NCBI GenBank assembly: GCA_016223165.1 | Contig: JACRPO010000001.1 | Coordinates: 124,001-188,000, forward strand | Direction: 5' to 3' | DNA length: 64,000 nucleotides | Origin: Burkholderiales bacterium | Lineage (GTDB): Bacteria > Pseudomonadota > Gammaproteobacteria > Burkholderiales > Burkholderiaceae_C | Part shown: piece after piece, positions 52,917 to 61,285 of the stretch | How positions within the stretch are numbered: the first letter of the stretch is position 1 | How the letters are laid out: each line of letters opens with the position of its first letter | Program-made: the position numbers and the translations under genes | Notes under the pieces: generated by a model | What the model was told of the DNA's origin: nothing | The model's input: only the letters and a program-made list of their open reading frames with translations | Database searches by the model: none

Positions 52917-53801
52917 TCACTTGCGCGAGACGACCACTTCGAGGTACTCGCTCGGCACCACCAGCGAGGCAGGACCGGCGACGTTGAGCTCCCCGAGCAG
53001 GGCCAGGATGTCGCGCTCGAGCGCGGCGCGGCCGGCGTCGGGCAGCGCGGCGAAGGCCTTGTGCGTGGGGCCGTAGTAGTCGCGGAAGACCTCCACGAAG
53101 TGCGCGGCCGAGCGATAGCGGAAGTTGAAGATCCGACGCGCGCAGCGGACGTCCGCGCGCCCGCCGCCGGCGCCGGCGCCGAAGAGCGCGCGCAGGTGCT
53201 CCTCGCTGCCCCAGAGCGCCGGCGAGCGCACGCCGGCCGGGGGCGGCACGTGCGCGCCGATGACCTTGAACAGGCGGCCGATGAAGCCGCCCGGCGTCCA
53301 GTTGGCCAGGCCGATGCGGCCGCCGGGGCGCACGACGCGCAGCATCTCGGCCGCGCAGCGCTCGTGTTGCGGCGCGAACATGACGCCGAAGGTCGACAGG
53401 ACGATGTCGAAGCGGCCGTCGTCGAAGGGCAGGTTCTCGGCGTCGGCCGGCAGGAACTTCACCTCCAGCCCTTCGGCCGCGGCGCGCGCGCTGCCGCGCT
53501 CGAGCAGCGCCGGCACGTAGTCGGTCGAGGTGACGTTGGCGTTGCGGCGCGCCGCGGCGAGCGTGGCGTTGCCGTTGCCGGCGGCGACATCGAGCACCTG
53601 CTCGCCGGCGCGCACGTCCACGACCTCGGCGAGCTGCTCGCCGACGATCTGCAGCGTCGTGCCGACGACGGCGTAGTCGCCGCTCGCCCAGGTCGCCTGC
53701 TGGCGCTGCTTGATGGCGGTGAAGTCGGGTGCGGCCGGCGTGGCGGCAGCGGTGGTCGCGGCGGCCTTGGTGGCGTCGGCAGGGGTCACGGTTGGGTTCA
53801 T
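52917..53801 (-). CDS. SAM-dependent methyltransferase
   Basis: A 294-aa class I methyltransferase. The SAM motifs are EQVLDVAAGNGNATLAAARR (motif I), VTSTDYVPALLERG (motif II acidic), LPADAENLPFDDGRFDIVLSTFGVMFAP and RVVRPGGRIGLANWTPGGF. This resembles the UbiE/COQ5 group. The start ATG 53801 is preferred; a 27-residue Ala/Thr-rich lead precedes the fold. The neighbouring genes (alpha/beta hydrolase, diiron-type protein) suggest a small-molecule pathway, but the substrate is unknown. Confidence 0.9.
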   Translation of the reverse strand: MNPTVTPADATKAAATTAAATPAAPDFTAIKQRQQATWASGDYAVVGTTLQIVGEQLAEVVDVRAGEQVLDVAAGNGNATLAAARRNANVTSTDYVPALLERGSARAAAEGLEVKFLPADAENLPFDDGRFDIVLSTFGVMFAPQHERCAAEMLRVVRPGGRIGLANWTPGGFIGRLFKVIGAHVPPPAGVRSPALWGSEEHLRALFGAGAGGGRADVRCARRIFNFRYRSAAHFVEVFRDYYGPTHKAFAALPDAGRAALERDILALLGELNVAGPASLVVPSEYLEVVVSRK

Positions 53802-53826
53802 GGTGCGTCTCCAGGGGTTGAAGGGG

Positions 53827-54813
53827 TCAGTCGACGGTGAGGAGATCCCGGTGCCGAAGCGCCGGGGTGAGGGGGAAAGCCATCGGGTCCGGGGCGCGCG
53901 CCGGCGCCTGCAGGTGCACGGCAATGCGTTCGGCGACGAGTTCGGCGTGCGTGACCGGGCCCATGTGGCCCAGGCCCGGCAGCGTCTCGTGCACGGCGCC
54001 GGCGAGCAGCGTGCGCAGCCTCGACGCGATGCGCCGCGCCGTCGCCACCGTGCGCTCGCCGCTCAGCACGAGCGTGGGCACGGCGAGCTGCCCGAAGCGC
54101 TGCAGTGCCGCGACCTGCTGCCGCTCGTTGAGCAGCGCTCCGAAGTGCTGCATCACGATGGGCATGCGCAGGGCGACGGCGGCGCGCGCGCCCTCCGGCA
54201 TCTCCTGCCAGCTGCCGCTGCCGGACCAGTAGTCGACGAAGTGCCGCGCGGCGCCGTCGCTGTCGTCGCGCTCCAGGCGCGACTGCATCTCGGCGGCGAC
54301 GGCAAGAACCTCGTGCGTCTCGGCGTGGCTGGCCGGGTCGTCCAGCAGCAGGCGGAACACGACCGGTTCGTACAGCACGAGCGAGCGCACGTGCTGCGGG
54401 TGCTGGCAGGCCACCTTCAGCGCCACCGCGCCGCCGTACGAGTGACCGACGAGATGGGCGCCGCCCCCGTCGCTGACGCGGCCGGCCTCGGCCAGCAGCG
54501 GCGCCACGAGCGCGGCCTCGTCCTCGAGCGTGAGCGGCGCGCGGCTGGCGCCGCCCGTCGTCCATGCCGGCCCGACACCGTGGTCGTGCAGGTCGACGGC
54601 GAGCACGCGGTAGCCCGTGACGGCGCGTGCCGCGGTGGCGCCCTGCGGTTCCAGGCGTGCCGCCAGCGCCCGCCACTGCCGCGCCGAGCTGCCGCTCGCA
54701 TGCAGGGCGATCACGAGCGGCCGCGCCGTGGGGTGTGCGCCCAGCGGCGCCTCGCCGCAGGCCGACCAGATCGGCCAGGTCGGCCCGATGGGCCAGGAGG
54801 GTGGGATGCGCAT
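53827..54813 (-). CDS. Alpha/beta hydrolase
   Basis: A 328-aa esterase- or haloperoxidase-like hydrolase. The oxyanion region is VIALHASGSSARQW; the nucleophile elbow is LVGHSYGGAV (Ser 125); the late His is in LPGLGHMGPVTH. In place of the usual Asp the acid position reads LSGERTV, so Glu may serve. The N-terminus MRIPPSWPIGPTWPIWSA is made by a 9-bp repeat and is probably dispensable. It starts 7 bases after the diiron-type gene ends, so the genes are likely co-transcribed. Confidence 0.9.
   Translation of the reverse strand: MRIPPSWPIGPTWPIWSACGEAPLGAHPTARPLVIALHASGSSARQWRALAARLEPQGATAARAVTGYRVLAVDLHDHGVGPAWTTGGASRAPLTLEDEAALVAPLLAEAGRVSDGGGAHLVGHSYGGAVALKVACQHPQHVRSLVLYEPVVFRLLLDDPASHAETHEVLAVAAEMQSRLERDDSDGAARHFVDYWSGSGSWQEMPEGARAAVALRMPIVMQHFGALLNERQQVAALQRFGQLAVPTLVLSGERTVATARRIASRLRTLLAGAVHETLPGLGHMGPVTHAELVAERIAVHLQAPARAPDPMAFPLTPALRHRDLLTVD
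54767..54802. repeat. 9-bp degenerate repeat at the hydrolase N-terminus
   Basis: CAGATCGGC, CAGGTCGGC, CCGATGGGC and CAGGAGGGT follow in register. On the minus strand they encode Pro-x-Trp/Gly units right after the start codon. Confidence 0.7.
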
Positions 54814-54819
54814 GTCGCC

Positions 54820-55797
54820 TCACCCCATCACGTGCTTGACGATGGGGCCGAGCGCGGCACCGATGCGCTGCATCTGCGCCGGCGTGACGAGCTCCTTCAT
54901 CACCTCGGCGAAGCGCGGCTCCTGCACGCCGCTGACGATGTACTGCCAGCGGTAGGCGCGCAGCACGAGGTCGTGCACGGCGGCGGTCTCGGCGGCCGTG
55001 AACACGCGGGCGGCGCACTGCACGAAGTAGGTGGCGTCGGCGCTGGCCTGCTGCACGAGGATGCGGTCGACGGCGCCGACGAGCGAGATGAGGCCGGTGA
55101 CGCCCTGGTCGCGCTCGGCATCACCGAGGCGCGCGTGCTCGCGCCGCCACTCGAGCTCGTCGAGGATGGCGTGCTGCGATTCCTCCTTCCAGTGGAAGAG
55201 GAAGACGTCGGCCCACAGCGGGTCGAGCGCTGCTTTCGCGCTTTCAGGCTCGATGCTCGAGCGGTAGTGCGCGAGCGTGAAGATCTCGATGTCGAGCGCC
55301 AGGCCGAGCACGGCCCAGGTCGAGTGCCCGAGCACGGCCTGCGCCACCGCGTTGGCGTCGGCCACGAAGGTGTAGCCGGCGGGCATGCCCTCGGAGGCGA
55401 GCTGCTCCAGGCGGCGGAACAGCGCCTGGTGCTTGAGCTCCTCGTCGGTGAAGCGCACCAGCGCCTCGAACGCGACCTGGTCGCCGAACCGGTGGCTCTG
55501 CGAGAGCTCGAGCGTCTTGGCGGCGATGAAGCGCTCGACGAAGCTGAAGATGTTGGCGTAGCTGCGGCCCTGGACCTGCGAGAGCAGGCGCTGCTCGCCG
55601 GCCGTGAGGAAGGCGAGTTCGCCGACCTTCGACAGGCCGTCGGGCAGGAACTTCTTCGTCGTGTCGAAGCCGCGGCCGCGGATGACGTCGCGCTCGATGT
55701 CCCAGCGCACGCGGCGCGAGGCTTCGATGCACTTCGCGTACGAAGGCGTGGTGCTGCGCGCGGTGCGCGGCGTGGTGTTCAGGGCGGTCAGGGTCAT
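54820..55797 (-). CDS. Ferritin-like diiron protein, AurF-like
   Basis: A 325-aa helical protein with three carboxylate/His motifs: RFTDEELKHQALFRRLE, LALDIEIFTLAHY and FHWKEESQHAILDELEW. The E-x2-H pairs suggest a diiron centre as in ferritin-like oxygenases; the spacing is near that of AurF-type N-oxygenases. No membrane helix or signal peptide is present. ATG 55797 begins MTLTALNTTPRTARS. It is the first of three genes (diiron protein, hydrolase, methyltransferase) on one strand, which could modify one compound. Confidence 0.75.
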   Translation of the reverse strand: MTLTALNTTPRTARSTTPSYAKCIEASRRVRWDIERDVIRGRGFDTTKKFLPDGLSKVGELAFLTAGEQRLLSQVQGRSYANIFSFVERFIAAKTLELSQSHRFGDQVAFEALVRFTDEELKHQALFRRLEQLASEGMPAGYTFVADANAVAQAVLGHSTWAVLGLALDIEIFTLAHYRSSIEPESAKAALDPLWADVFLFHWKEESQHAILDELEWRREHARLGDAERDQGVTGLISLVGAVDRILVQQASADATYFVQCAARVFTAAETAAVHDLVLRAYRWQYIVSGVQEPRFAEVMKELVTPAQMQRIGAALGPIVKHVMG

Positions 55798-55946
55798 GGT
55801 GGTGCTCGTCGAGTGGCCGGCGGGGAAGCGTTGGGGGCGAGTCAGTGGGGCGCTCCGTGCTGGTGAACGGCGGTGCGCTGCGGCCTCGCCCCGCCGATGG
55901 GGGATCGGCGTGCGGGGCTGCTCGGCGCCGTTCGGAGGTCAACCGC

Positions 55947-56432
55947 TCAGACGACGCGGCAGGCGATCTCGCGCCAGACGCGCAGGCGGGTCGCTTCGAC
56001 CTGGCGGGCGGCCTCGGCCGCCATCGACGGGATCTCGCCGCACGTGAGGCCGATGTCGCGCAGCGTCCGGCTGTCGAGCTGGCGCAGCGCGTGCTCGGTC
56101 AGGCGGCGCTCACGCTCTTTCGCCCATTGCTGGCCGCGCCGCTCGGCCGCCAGCGCCAGCCAGGCCAATGCGCGGGCGAACAGGCGGGCGCCGGTGGCGG
56201 CGAGGCCTTCGCGGCGGACGACCTGCGCCGCCGACACGGGCGACACCGGCGACATGGCGAACGCGGGTGACACGAGGCGCGCGCGGCCGCGGGGCATGGC
56301 GGGGTAGCTGCGCGCGATACGGCCGAAGCTGGCCGTGAAGGCCGTCGGCAGCATGGCCAGCGAGCCGAAGGTGGCGAGCCTGTCCAGGCCTTTCAGGCCG
56401 GTGGATCCGTGGATGTTGGGGGCAGTGAACAT
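55947..56432 (-). CDS. DUF1127-type small protein
   Basis: A 161-aa protein. Only the C-terminal part is known: RRLTEHALRQLDSRTLRDIGLTCGEIPSMAAEA matches the DUF1127 core (LxxLdxrxLrDIGLtrgeI). DUF1127 proteins are small, Arg-rich and linked in some bacteria to phosphate or RNA control. The 100-residue N-terminal part is unusual for the family and contains a Ser-Pro-Val repeat. The ATG at 56432 reads MFTAPNIHGSTGLKG. It stands between the diiron-type gene and the regulator gene. Confidence 0.8.
   Translation of the reverse strand: MFTAPNIHGSTGLKGLDRLATFGSLAMLPTAFTASFGRIARSYPAMPRGRARLVSPAFAMSPVSPVSAAQVVRREGLAATGARLFARALAWLALAAERRGQQWAKERERRLTEHALRQLDSRTLRDIGLTCGEIPSMAAEAARQVEATRLRVWREIACRVV
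56230..56256. repeat. 9-bp tandem repeat, 3 copies, coding Ser-Pro-Val
   Basis: GCCGACACG, GGCGACACC and GGCGACATG stand in register in the DUF1127-type gene and encode Met/Val-Ser-Pro units on the minus strand. Confidence 0.75.
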
Positions 56433-56593
56433 GATCCGGTCTCCGTTGCGAGGGACCGGACTGTGCGAAGAGGGGCGTTCCGCGAGCGTTCCTCGCGTTC
56501 CGCGCGGCCGCGTCGTGGGGGCGCCGCGGGGATCGCGGGGCGGCCGTTCGGGGGAGGCTGCGGCGGCGGCGCACGCGGCGCACGCAGCCGCCC

Positions 56594-59500
56594 TCAGGCG
56601 CCGCGCAGCTCGGCGATCAGCGGTGCATGCGCCAAGGGCGCCTCGACGACGATGCGCTCGGCGAGCGCCTCGAGCGCGGGTCCGGTCCAGGCCGGCGCCT
56701 GCGTCGCCGGCGCGCCCCAGCCGCGCATGCGCGCCTCGGCGTCCAGCCGCTCGGCGCCGACGAGCCCCGGCCGCTGCTGCAGCGCAAAGCCCATCACGCG
56801 CACCGCCACGGCCTGCTCGCCCTGTGCGGCCAGCAGCTCGGCGAAGATGCGCGTCAGCTGCACCAGCATCGCCGGCCGCTGCATCGGCAGCGCCGTCTCC
56901 ATCGCCGCGCGCAGCTGTTCGCGGGCCTCGTCGAGATCGCCGCCTTGCAGCGCCACGGTGCCGAGCGCCAGCCGCGCGTCGATGGCGAAGCCGCGCTGGC
57001 CGTTGGCGAGGCTGGTCTCCAGCGCCTGCGCGGCATGCGTGCGCGCCGCCTCGTGGTCACCGGCCTGCATGGCGACGTTGGCGAGGTTCACCTCGACCAT
57101 GCTGCGGATGCTGGCCAGGCCGTGCCGCTCGCACAGGCGCCGCGCTGCTTGCAGCACCTCGCGCGCCGGCGCGAGTTCGTTGCGCAGGATGTGCACGACG
57201 CCGAGGTTGTTCAGGCATTGCGCCTCGCCGCCGGCGTCGCCGATCTCGCGGTGCTGGGCGAGGCCCTGCCGGTACAGCGCCAGCGATTCGTCGAGGCGGC
57301 CGCGGATGCGCTCGATGAGGGCGAGGTTGTCGAAGGTCGCGGCGCGGTGCGTGCCGTCGGCCGCCTGCTCGGCCAGCCGCAGCGTGCGCTCGAACCAGCG
57401 CTTCGCGTCGTCCAGCCGCCCCAGGCGCGCCGTGGCGGCACCGAGCACGGTCGTGGTCTGCTGCTGCGTCGTGAGGTCGCCCACCCGCTCGGCGACCGCC
57501 AGCGCCCGCAGCGCGAGCGCCTCGGCCTCGGCATAGCGGTCCAGGCGCGCCTCGAGGTGCGCCGCCGAGCCGGCGAGCACGGCAGCGAGGCGCTCGTCGC
57601 GTCGTGCGAGCTCGCCCTGCATCGCCTCGCGCAGCATGGCGAGCCCTTCGGCGCGCCGGGCGCGATGGTCGCAGTACGACATCAGGCTGTAGCAGGCCCC
57701 GGCGAGCACGTCGGCGGGGCCGTGCAGGGCGCCGTGATGCCATGCGGTGCGCACGTTCTCGAACTCGGCGTCGAGCTCCTGCATCACCTTGCGCTCGGCG
57801 TGCCGGACGGGCGGGCGTACCTCGGCCATCCAGCGCAGGAAGTGGCTGCTGTGCGCGGCGGCAAGCCTGAGGCGCTCCGGCCCCCGCACCTGCTCGTCGA
57901 GACGCTGCAAGGCGAACTGCTGCAGCAGCGGGTGCAGCTGGCAGCGTGCGCCGTCCTTGCGCAGCAGCGACTTGTCGGCCAGCGCCGCCAGCACCGGCAG
58001 CGACGCCCCGGCCACGCGGCGCGCGGCGGCGGCGCTGAAGCCGCCGCGGAAGACGGCCAGCCGCGCCAGCGCCGCGCGTTCGGCGTCGGCGAGGTGGCGC
58101 CAGCTCTGCTCGAACACGGCCTCCATGCTCGCCTGCCGCGCCGGCCGCGCCGGGTCGGCGGCGCGCAGCAGCTCCGTGCCCTCGCGCAGCTCGGCGGCGA
58201 TGGCGCTGCACGAGAGCACGCGCGTGAAGCTCGCCGCCAGCTCCAGCGCCAGCGGCAGACCCTCGACCTGGCGGCAGATGTCGACGATGGCGGCCGCTTC
58301 GGCGGCGGGCACCAGCGCCGGCTCCACCCGCTGCGCCGCACGCACGAAGAGGCGCGCGGCGTCGAAGGCGTCGAGCCGGTCCTCGTCTTCCGCCTCGGGG
58401 CAGGGCAGGCCTTCGATGGGCAGCGCCCACACGCATTGCGCCAGCGGGCGCACGCGCGAGGTGATGATCAGCTGCAGCCGCGGCGCCGCGCGCACGAACT
58501 CGTCGAGCCAGGCCGCCTCGGCGGCGAGCTGCTCGAAGTTGTCCAGCACCAGCAGTGCGTGCCGCGGTGCCAGCAGCCCCCGCACCTCGTCGAGCGGCGC
58601 CCCCTTGCCGCTGAGCGCGAGGCCGAGCGCCGCGGCGAGCTGCGTGCCGACCTCGGCCGTGCTCGCCACGTCCTCCAGCGCAATGAAGGCGGCGCCGTCG
58701 GCGAAACCGGCCGCCATCGCCTGCTGCGCGTGCCGTGCGAGGCGCGTCTTGCCCACGCCGCCGGGCCCGATGAGGCACAGCACCTGGCAGTCGTCCTGCG
58801 CCAGCAGCTCGCCGATGCGCCGCAGTTCGGTGGTCCGGCCGACGAACCCCGGATCGGGATCGCCCGCCGGTGCTGGCGAAGCGGTGGCTGCAGCCGAGGG
58901 GGCCGCGGATGTCCCGGCAGCCGCGGGGCCGGCGGGGCCAGCAGGTCCGGCGGGCACATTCGCGAGGCCGTCGTGCAGCGCCTTCAGCGCCATGCCGGGC
59001 GCGATGCCGAGCTCGCGCTGCAGCCGCTCGGCATAGGCGCGGAAGGCGGCGCGCGCGCTGCCGAGCTGGCCACCGCGCGCGAGCACCTGCATCTGCGCCG
59101 CGACGGCGGCCTCGTCCAGCGCGTCGGCCGCGACCAGCCGCGCGGCCAGCGCTTCGGCCTCGCCGGCCACAAGGCCGGGTTGCTCCAGCCGCGCCAGCGC
59201 CGCGCCGCGCCAAGCCGTGCGCATGCGCTCACGCTCGAACTGCAGCCACTCCGTCCACGCGCCGTTGGCGGGGTCGTCGAAGCCTTGCAGCAGCTCGCCC
59301 TGGCCGAGGGCGAGCGCGTCGTCGAGCCGGCCCTCGGCCAGCGCGGCCTCGAACTCCTGCACGTCGGTGGCGGCGCAGAAACGCAGCGCCTGCCCCTGCG
59401 CCTCGAGCCCCGCGGCCCACGGCGCCGGCTGCAAGCGGTGCAGCGCCTTGCGCAGGTTGGCGAAGGCGAGCTTGCTCTCCTGGTCCGGCCACAGCAGCGC

Positions 59501-59686
59501 GGCCAGTTCGCGCCGGCCTGCCCAGGCGCGCTTGAGCGCGAGCCAGGCAACGAGCTGGCTGCGCCGCTCGTTGGGCAGCGCCTGGGTGCCGGCGGGCGGT
59601 GCGGCGCCGGTCTCGGCCTGCGGTGGGCCGAACAGACGCAGGCGCAACCGCGGTCGCGCGGAGGCAGGGTCGGTCGGAGCCACCAT
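56594..59686 (-). CDS. SARP-type regulator with NB-ARC and TPR
   Basis: A 1030-aa transcription factor. The N-terminal part is a SARP-like winged helix plus bacterial transcriptional activation (BTAD) domain (RLRLFGPPQ, LALKRAWAGRRELAALLWPDQ, FRAYAERLQRELGIAPGMALKAL; about residues 12-240). An Ala/Pro/Gly hinge follows. The ATPase has Walker A LIGPGGVGKTRLA and Walker B HALLVLDNFEQL. The rest is TPR-like helices. The ATG at 59686 is used; MTRAG at 59728 is an alternative. It is last-in-line upstream of a DUF1127-type gene and may control the genes 50898-56432 on the same strand. Confidence 0.9.
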   Translation of the reverse strand: MVAPTDPASARPRLRLRLFGPPQAETGAAPPAGTQALPNERRSQLVAWLALKRAWAGRRELAALLWPDQESKLAFANLRKALHRLQPAPWAAGLEAQGQALRFCAATDVQEFEAALAEGRLDDALALGQGELLQGFDDPANGAWTEWLQFERERMRTAWRGAALARLEQPGLVAGEAEALAARLVAADALDEAAVAAQMQVLARGGQLGSARAAFRAYAERLQRELGIAPGMALKALHDGLANVPAGPAGPAGPAAAGTSAAPSAAATASPAPAGDPDPGFVGRTTELRRIGELLAQDDCQVLCLIGPGGVGKTRLARHAQQAMAAGFADGAAFIALEDVASTAEVGTQLAAALGLALSGKGAPLDEVRGLLAPRHALLVLDNFEQLAAEAAWLDEFVRAAPRLQLIITSRVRPLAQCVWALPIEGLPCPEAEDEDRLDAFDAARLFVRAAQRVEPALVPAAEAAAIVDICRQVEGLPLALELAASFTRVLSCSAIAAELREGTELLRAADPARPARQASMEAVFEQSWRHLADAERAALARLAVFRGGFSAAAARRVAGASLPVLAALADKSLLRKDGARCQLHPLLQQFALQRLDEQVRGPERLRLAAAHSSHFLRWMAEVRPPVRHAERKVMQELDAEFENVRTAWHHGALHGPADVLAGACYSLMSYCDHRARRAEGLAMLREAMQGELARRDERLAAVLAGSAAHLEARLDRYAEAEALALRALAVAERVGDLTTQQQTTTVLGAATARLGRLDDAKRWFERTLRLAEQAADGTHRAATFDNLALIERIRGRLDESLALYRQGLAQHREIGDAGGEAQCLNNLGVVHILRNELAPAREVLQAARRLCERHGLASIRSMVEVNLANVAMQAGDHEAARTHAAQALETSLANGQRGFAIDARLALGTVALQGGDLDEAREQLRAAMETALPMQRPAMLVQLTRIFAELLAAQGEQAVAVRVMGFALQQRPGLVGAERLDAEARMRGWGAPATQAPAWTGPALEALAERIVVEAPLAHAPLIAELRGA

Positions 59687-59779
59687 GGAGGCGGCGATTC
59701 TGCGTGAGCGCGCGCCGGCGCGCGTCACACGCCCGGCGCGCCCCCAGGCCGGCGCGCCCCTTCGATCAGGACGCGGCGA

Positions 59780-60304
59780 TCACGGCACCGGCCGCCTCGG
59801 GCCCACCGTGCCATCGGCGCGCGCTGCGAGGTACGCGTAGAGGTCGGCGATGTGCGCCGTGACGCGCGGCTCGCCCTGCCAGGCCGGCATGACGAGAATG
59901 CCGGCGCGCCGCTGCAGGATGTCGTTCTCCATGGCCTCGCGCTCGGGCCCGTCGGCCGCGGGCGGCGGCGAGGGCAGGTTCCACTCGTAGCGCCGCAGCA
60001 CGCGGTTGACGAAGGCACGCGGGCCCAGCGTGCGCACGCGCACGAGCAGGTCCGGCGCGTTGCCGGTGCCGGTGGCTTCCGGGCCGTGGCAACCGGCACA
60101 GCGGTCGACGTAGACGCGCCAGCCGGCGTAGAGCGAGCCGGGCGGGCGCGTGCGTTCGGCCTGCAGTTCACGCGCCGGCCGGGTGTTCTCGACCTCCACC
60201 GCGCAGCCCGAGAAGCCCGCCGCTGCGGCGGCCACGAGCAGCACGCGCGCCATGCTCGCGGCCGGCGCGCGGGCACGGCGGGTGAGGGTGGGGCGTGGGG
60301 TCAT
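59780..60304 (-). CDS. Cytochrome c lipoprotein
   Basis: A 174-aa c-type cytochrome. One heme site, VDRCAGCHGPEATG (Cys 69, Cys 72, His 73), and a probable Met ligand in GILVMPAWQGEP. The lead has a lipobox (GFSGC, Cys 34), so it is anchored to a membrane on the periplasmic side. A second ATG (60253) directly before the hydrophobic segment may be the real start. It may carry electrons for an oxidase or dehydrogenase not seen here. The ABC permease gene ends 130 bases upstream. Confidence 0.88.
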   Translation of the reverse strand: MTPRPTLTRRARAPAASMARVLLVAAAAAGFSGCAVEVENTRPARELQAERTRPPGSLYAGWRVYVDRCAGCHGPEATGTGNAPDLLVRVRTLGPRAFVNRVLRRYEWNLPSPPPAADGPEREAMENDILQRRAGILVMPAWQGEPRVTAHIADLYAYLAARADGTVGPRRPVP

Positions 60305-60434
60305 GCGGGCGCTCCTAGGTTGCCGGAGCATTGTCGGCGCCAGGCCCGCGCCGGCCTTGCCCGCGATCAATGGGGCGCGGCGCGGCATCGGCAGTGGCGG
60401 CGCCCGCCCCGGGACGGCTGTGGGATCGAACGCC

Positions 60435-61262
60435 TCAGAGCTTCTCCGTCTCACCGCTCTTCGGCTGCCACTTCATGAGCCGCCGTTCGATGCCCCCCAC
60501 GAGCCCGTCGAGCACGAGCGCAAAGCCCGTGAGCACGAGGATGCCGGCCATTACCGTGTTGATGTCGAACGTGCCCTCGGCCTGCAGGATGAGGTAGCCC
60601 ACGCCCTGGCTGCTGCCGAGGTACTCGCCGACCACCGCGCCGACGAAGGCGAGGCCGACGCTCGTGTGCAGGCTGCTGAACACCCAGCTCGTGGCGCTTG
60701 GCAGGTAGACGTGCCGCAGCAGCTGCCGCTGCGAGGCGCCGAGCATGCGCGCGTTGGCCAGCACCACCGGGCTCACCTCCTTGACGCCCTGGTAGACGTT
60801 GAAGAAGACGATGAAGAAGACGAGCGTGACGCCGAGCGCCACCTTGCTGGCGATGCCGAGGCCGAACCACACGGCAAAGATGGGCGCGAGGATGATGCGC
60901 GGCATCGAGTTCAGCGCCTTGATGTAGGGCTCGAGGATGGCGCTCGCCATCGGGCTCAGCGCCAGCCACAGCCCCGCGGCGAGCCCGCCGACGGCGCCGA
61001 TGCCGAAGGCCAGCAGCGTCTCCACGAGCGTCACCCACAGGTGCCGGTAGATGTCGGCGTCGGCCACGAACCAGGTCCACACGCGCGCGAACACCTTCAG
61101 CGGCTGGCCGAAGAAGAACGCCGCCTGGCGGTCGTTCTCGAACATGAAGTTCGGCAGCAACCCGGGCTGCGTCATCACGTGCCAGAAGGCGAAGACGGCG
61201 ACGAGCAGGCCCGCCTGCCAGAAGCGCAGCGTGGCGGCCTGGGGCTTGAGGCGTGACCACAT
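60435..61262 (-). CDS. NitT/TauT-type ABC permease
   Basis: A 275-aa inner-membrane permease of the SsuC/TauC class, with about six helices. The EAA loop is VVLANARMLGASQRQLLRHVYLPSATSWVFSSL, followed by GLAFVGAVVGEYLGSSQGVGYLI, characteristic of the class. It is 23 bases after the ATPase gene. The substrate (sulfonate, aromatic acid or other) cannot be told. Confidence 0.93.
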   Translation of the reverse strand: MWSRLKPQAATLRFWQAGLLVAVFAFWHVMTQPGLLPNFMFENDRQAAFFFGQPLKVFARVWTWFVADADIYRHLWVTLVETLLAFGIGAVGGLAAGLWLALSPMASAILEPYIKALNSMPRIILAPIFAVWFGLGIASKVALGVTLVFFIVFFNVYQGVKEVSPVVLANARMLGASQRQLLRHVYLPSATSWVFSSLHTSVGLAFVGAVVGEYLGSSQGVGYLILQAEGTFDINTVMAGILVLTGFALVLDGLVGGIERRLMKWQPKSGETEKL

Positions 61263-61285
61263 GTCGGCGGCTCTCGCGGCCTCGC

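Noticed and set aside
53710..55866. A 718-codon plus-strand frame
   Set aside because: It is opposite the methyltransferase, hydrolase and diiron-type genes and shows only Arg/His/Val-rich shadow sequence.
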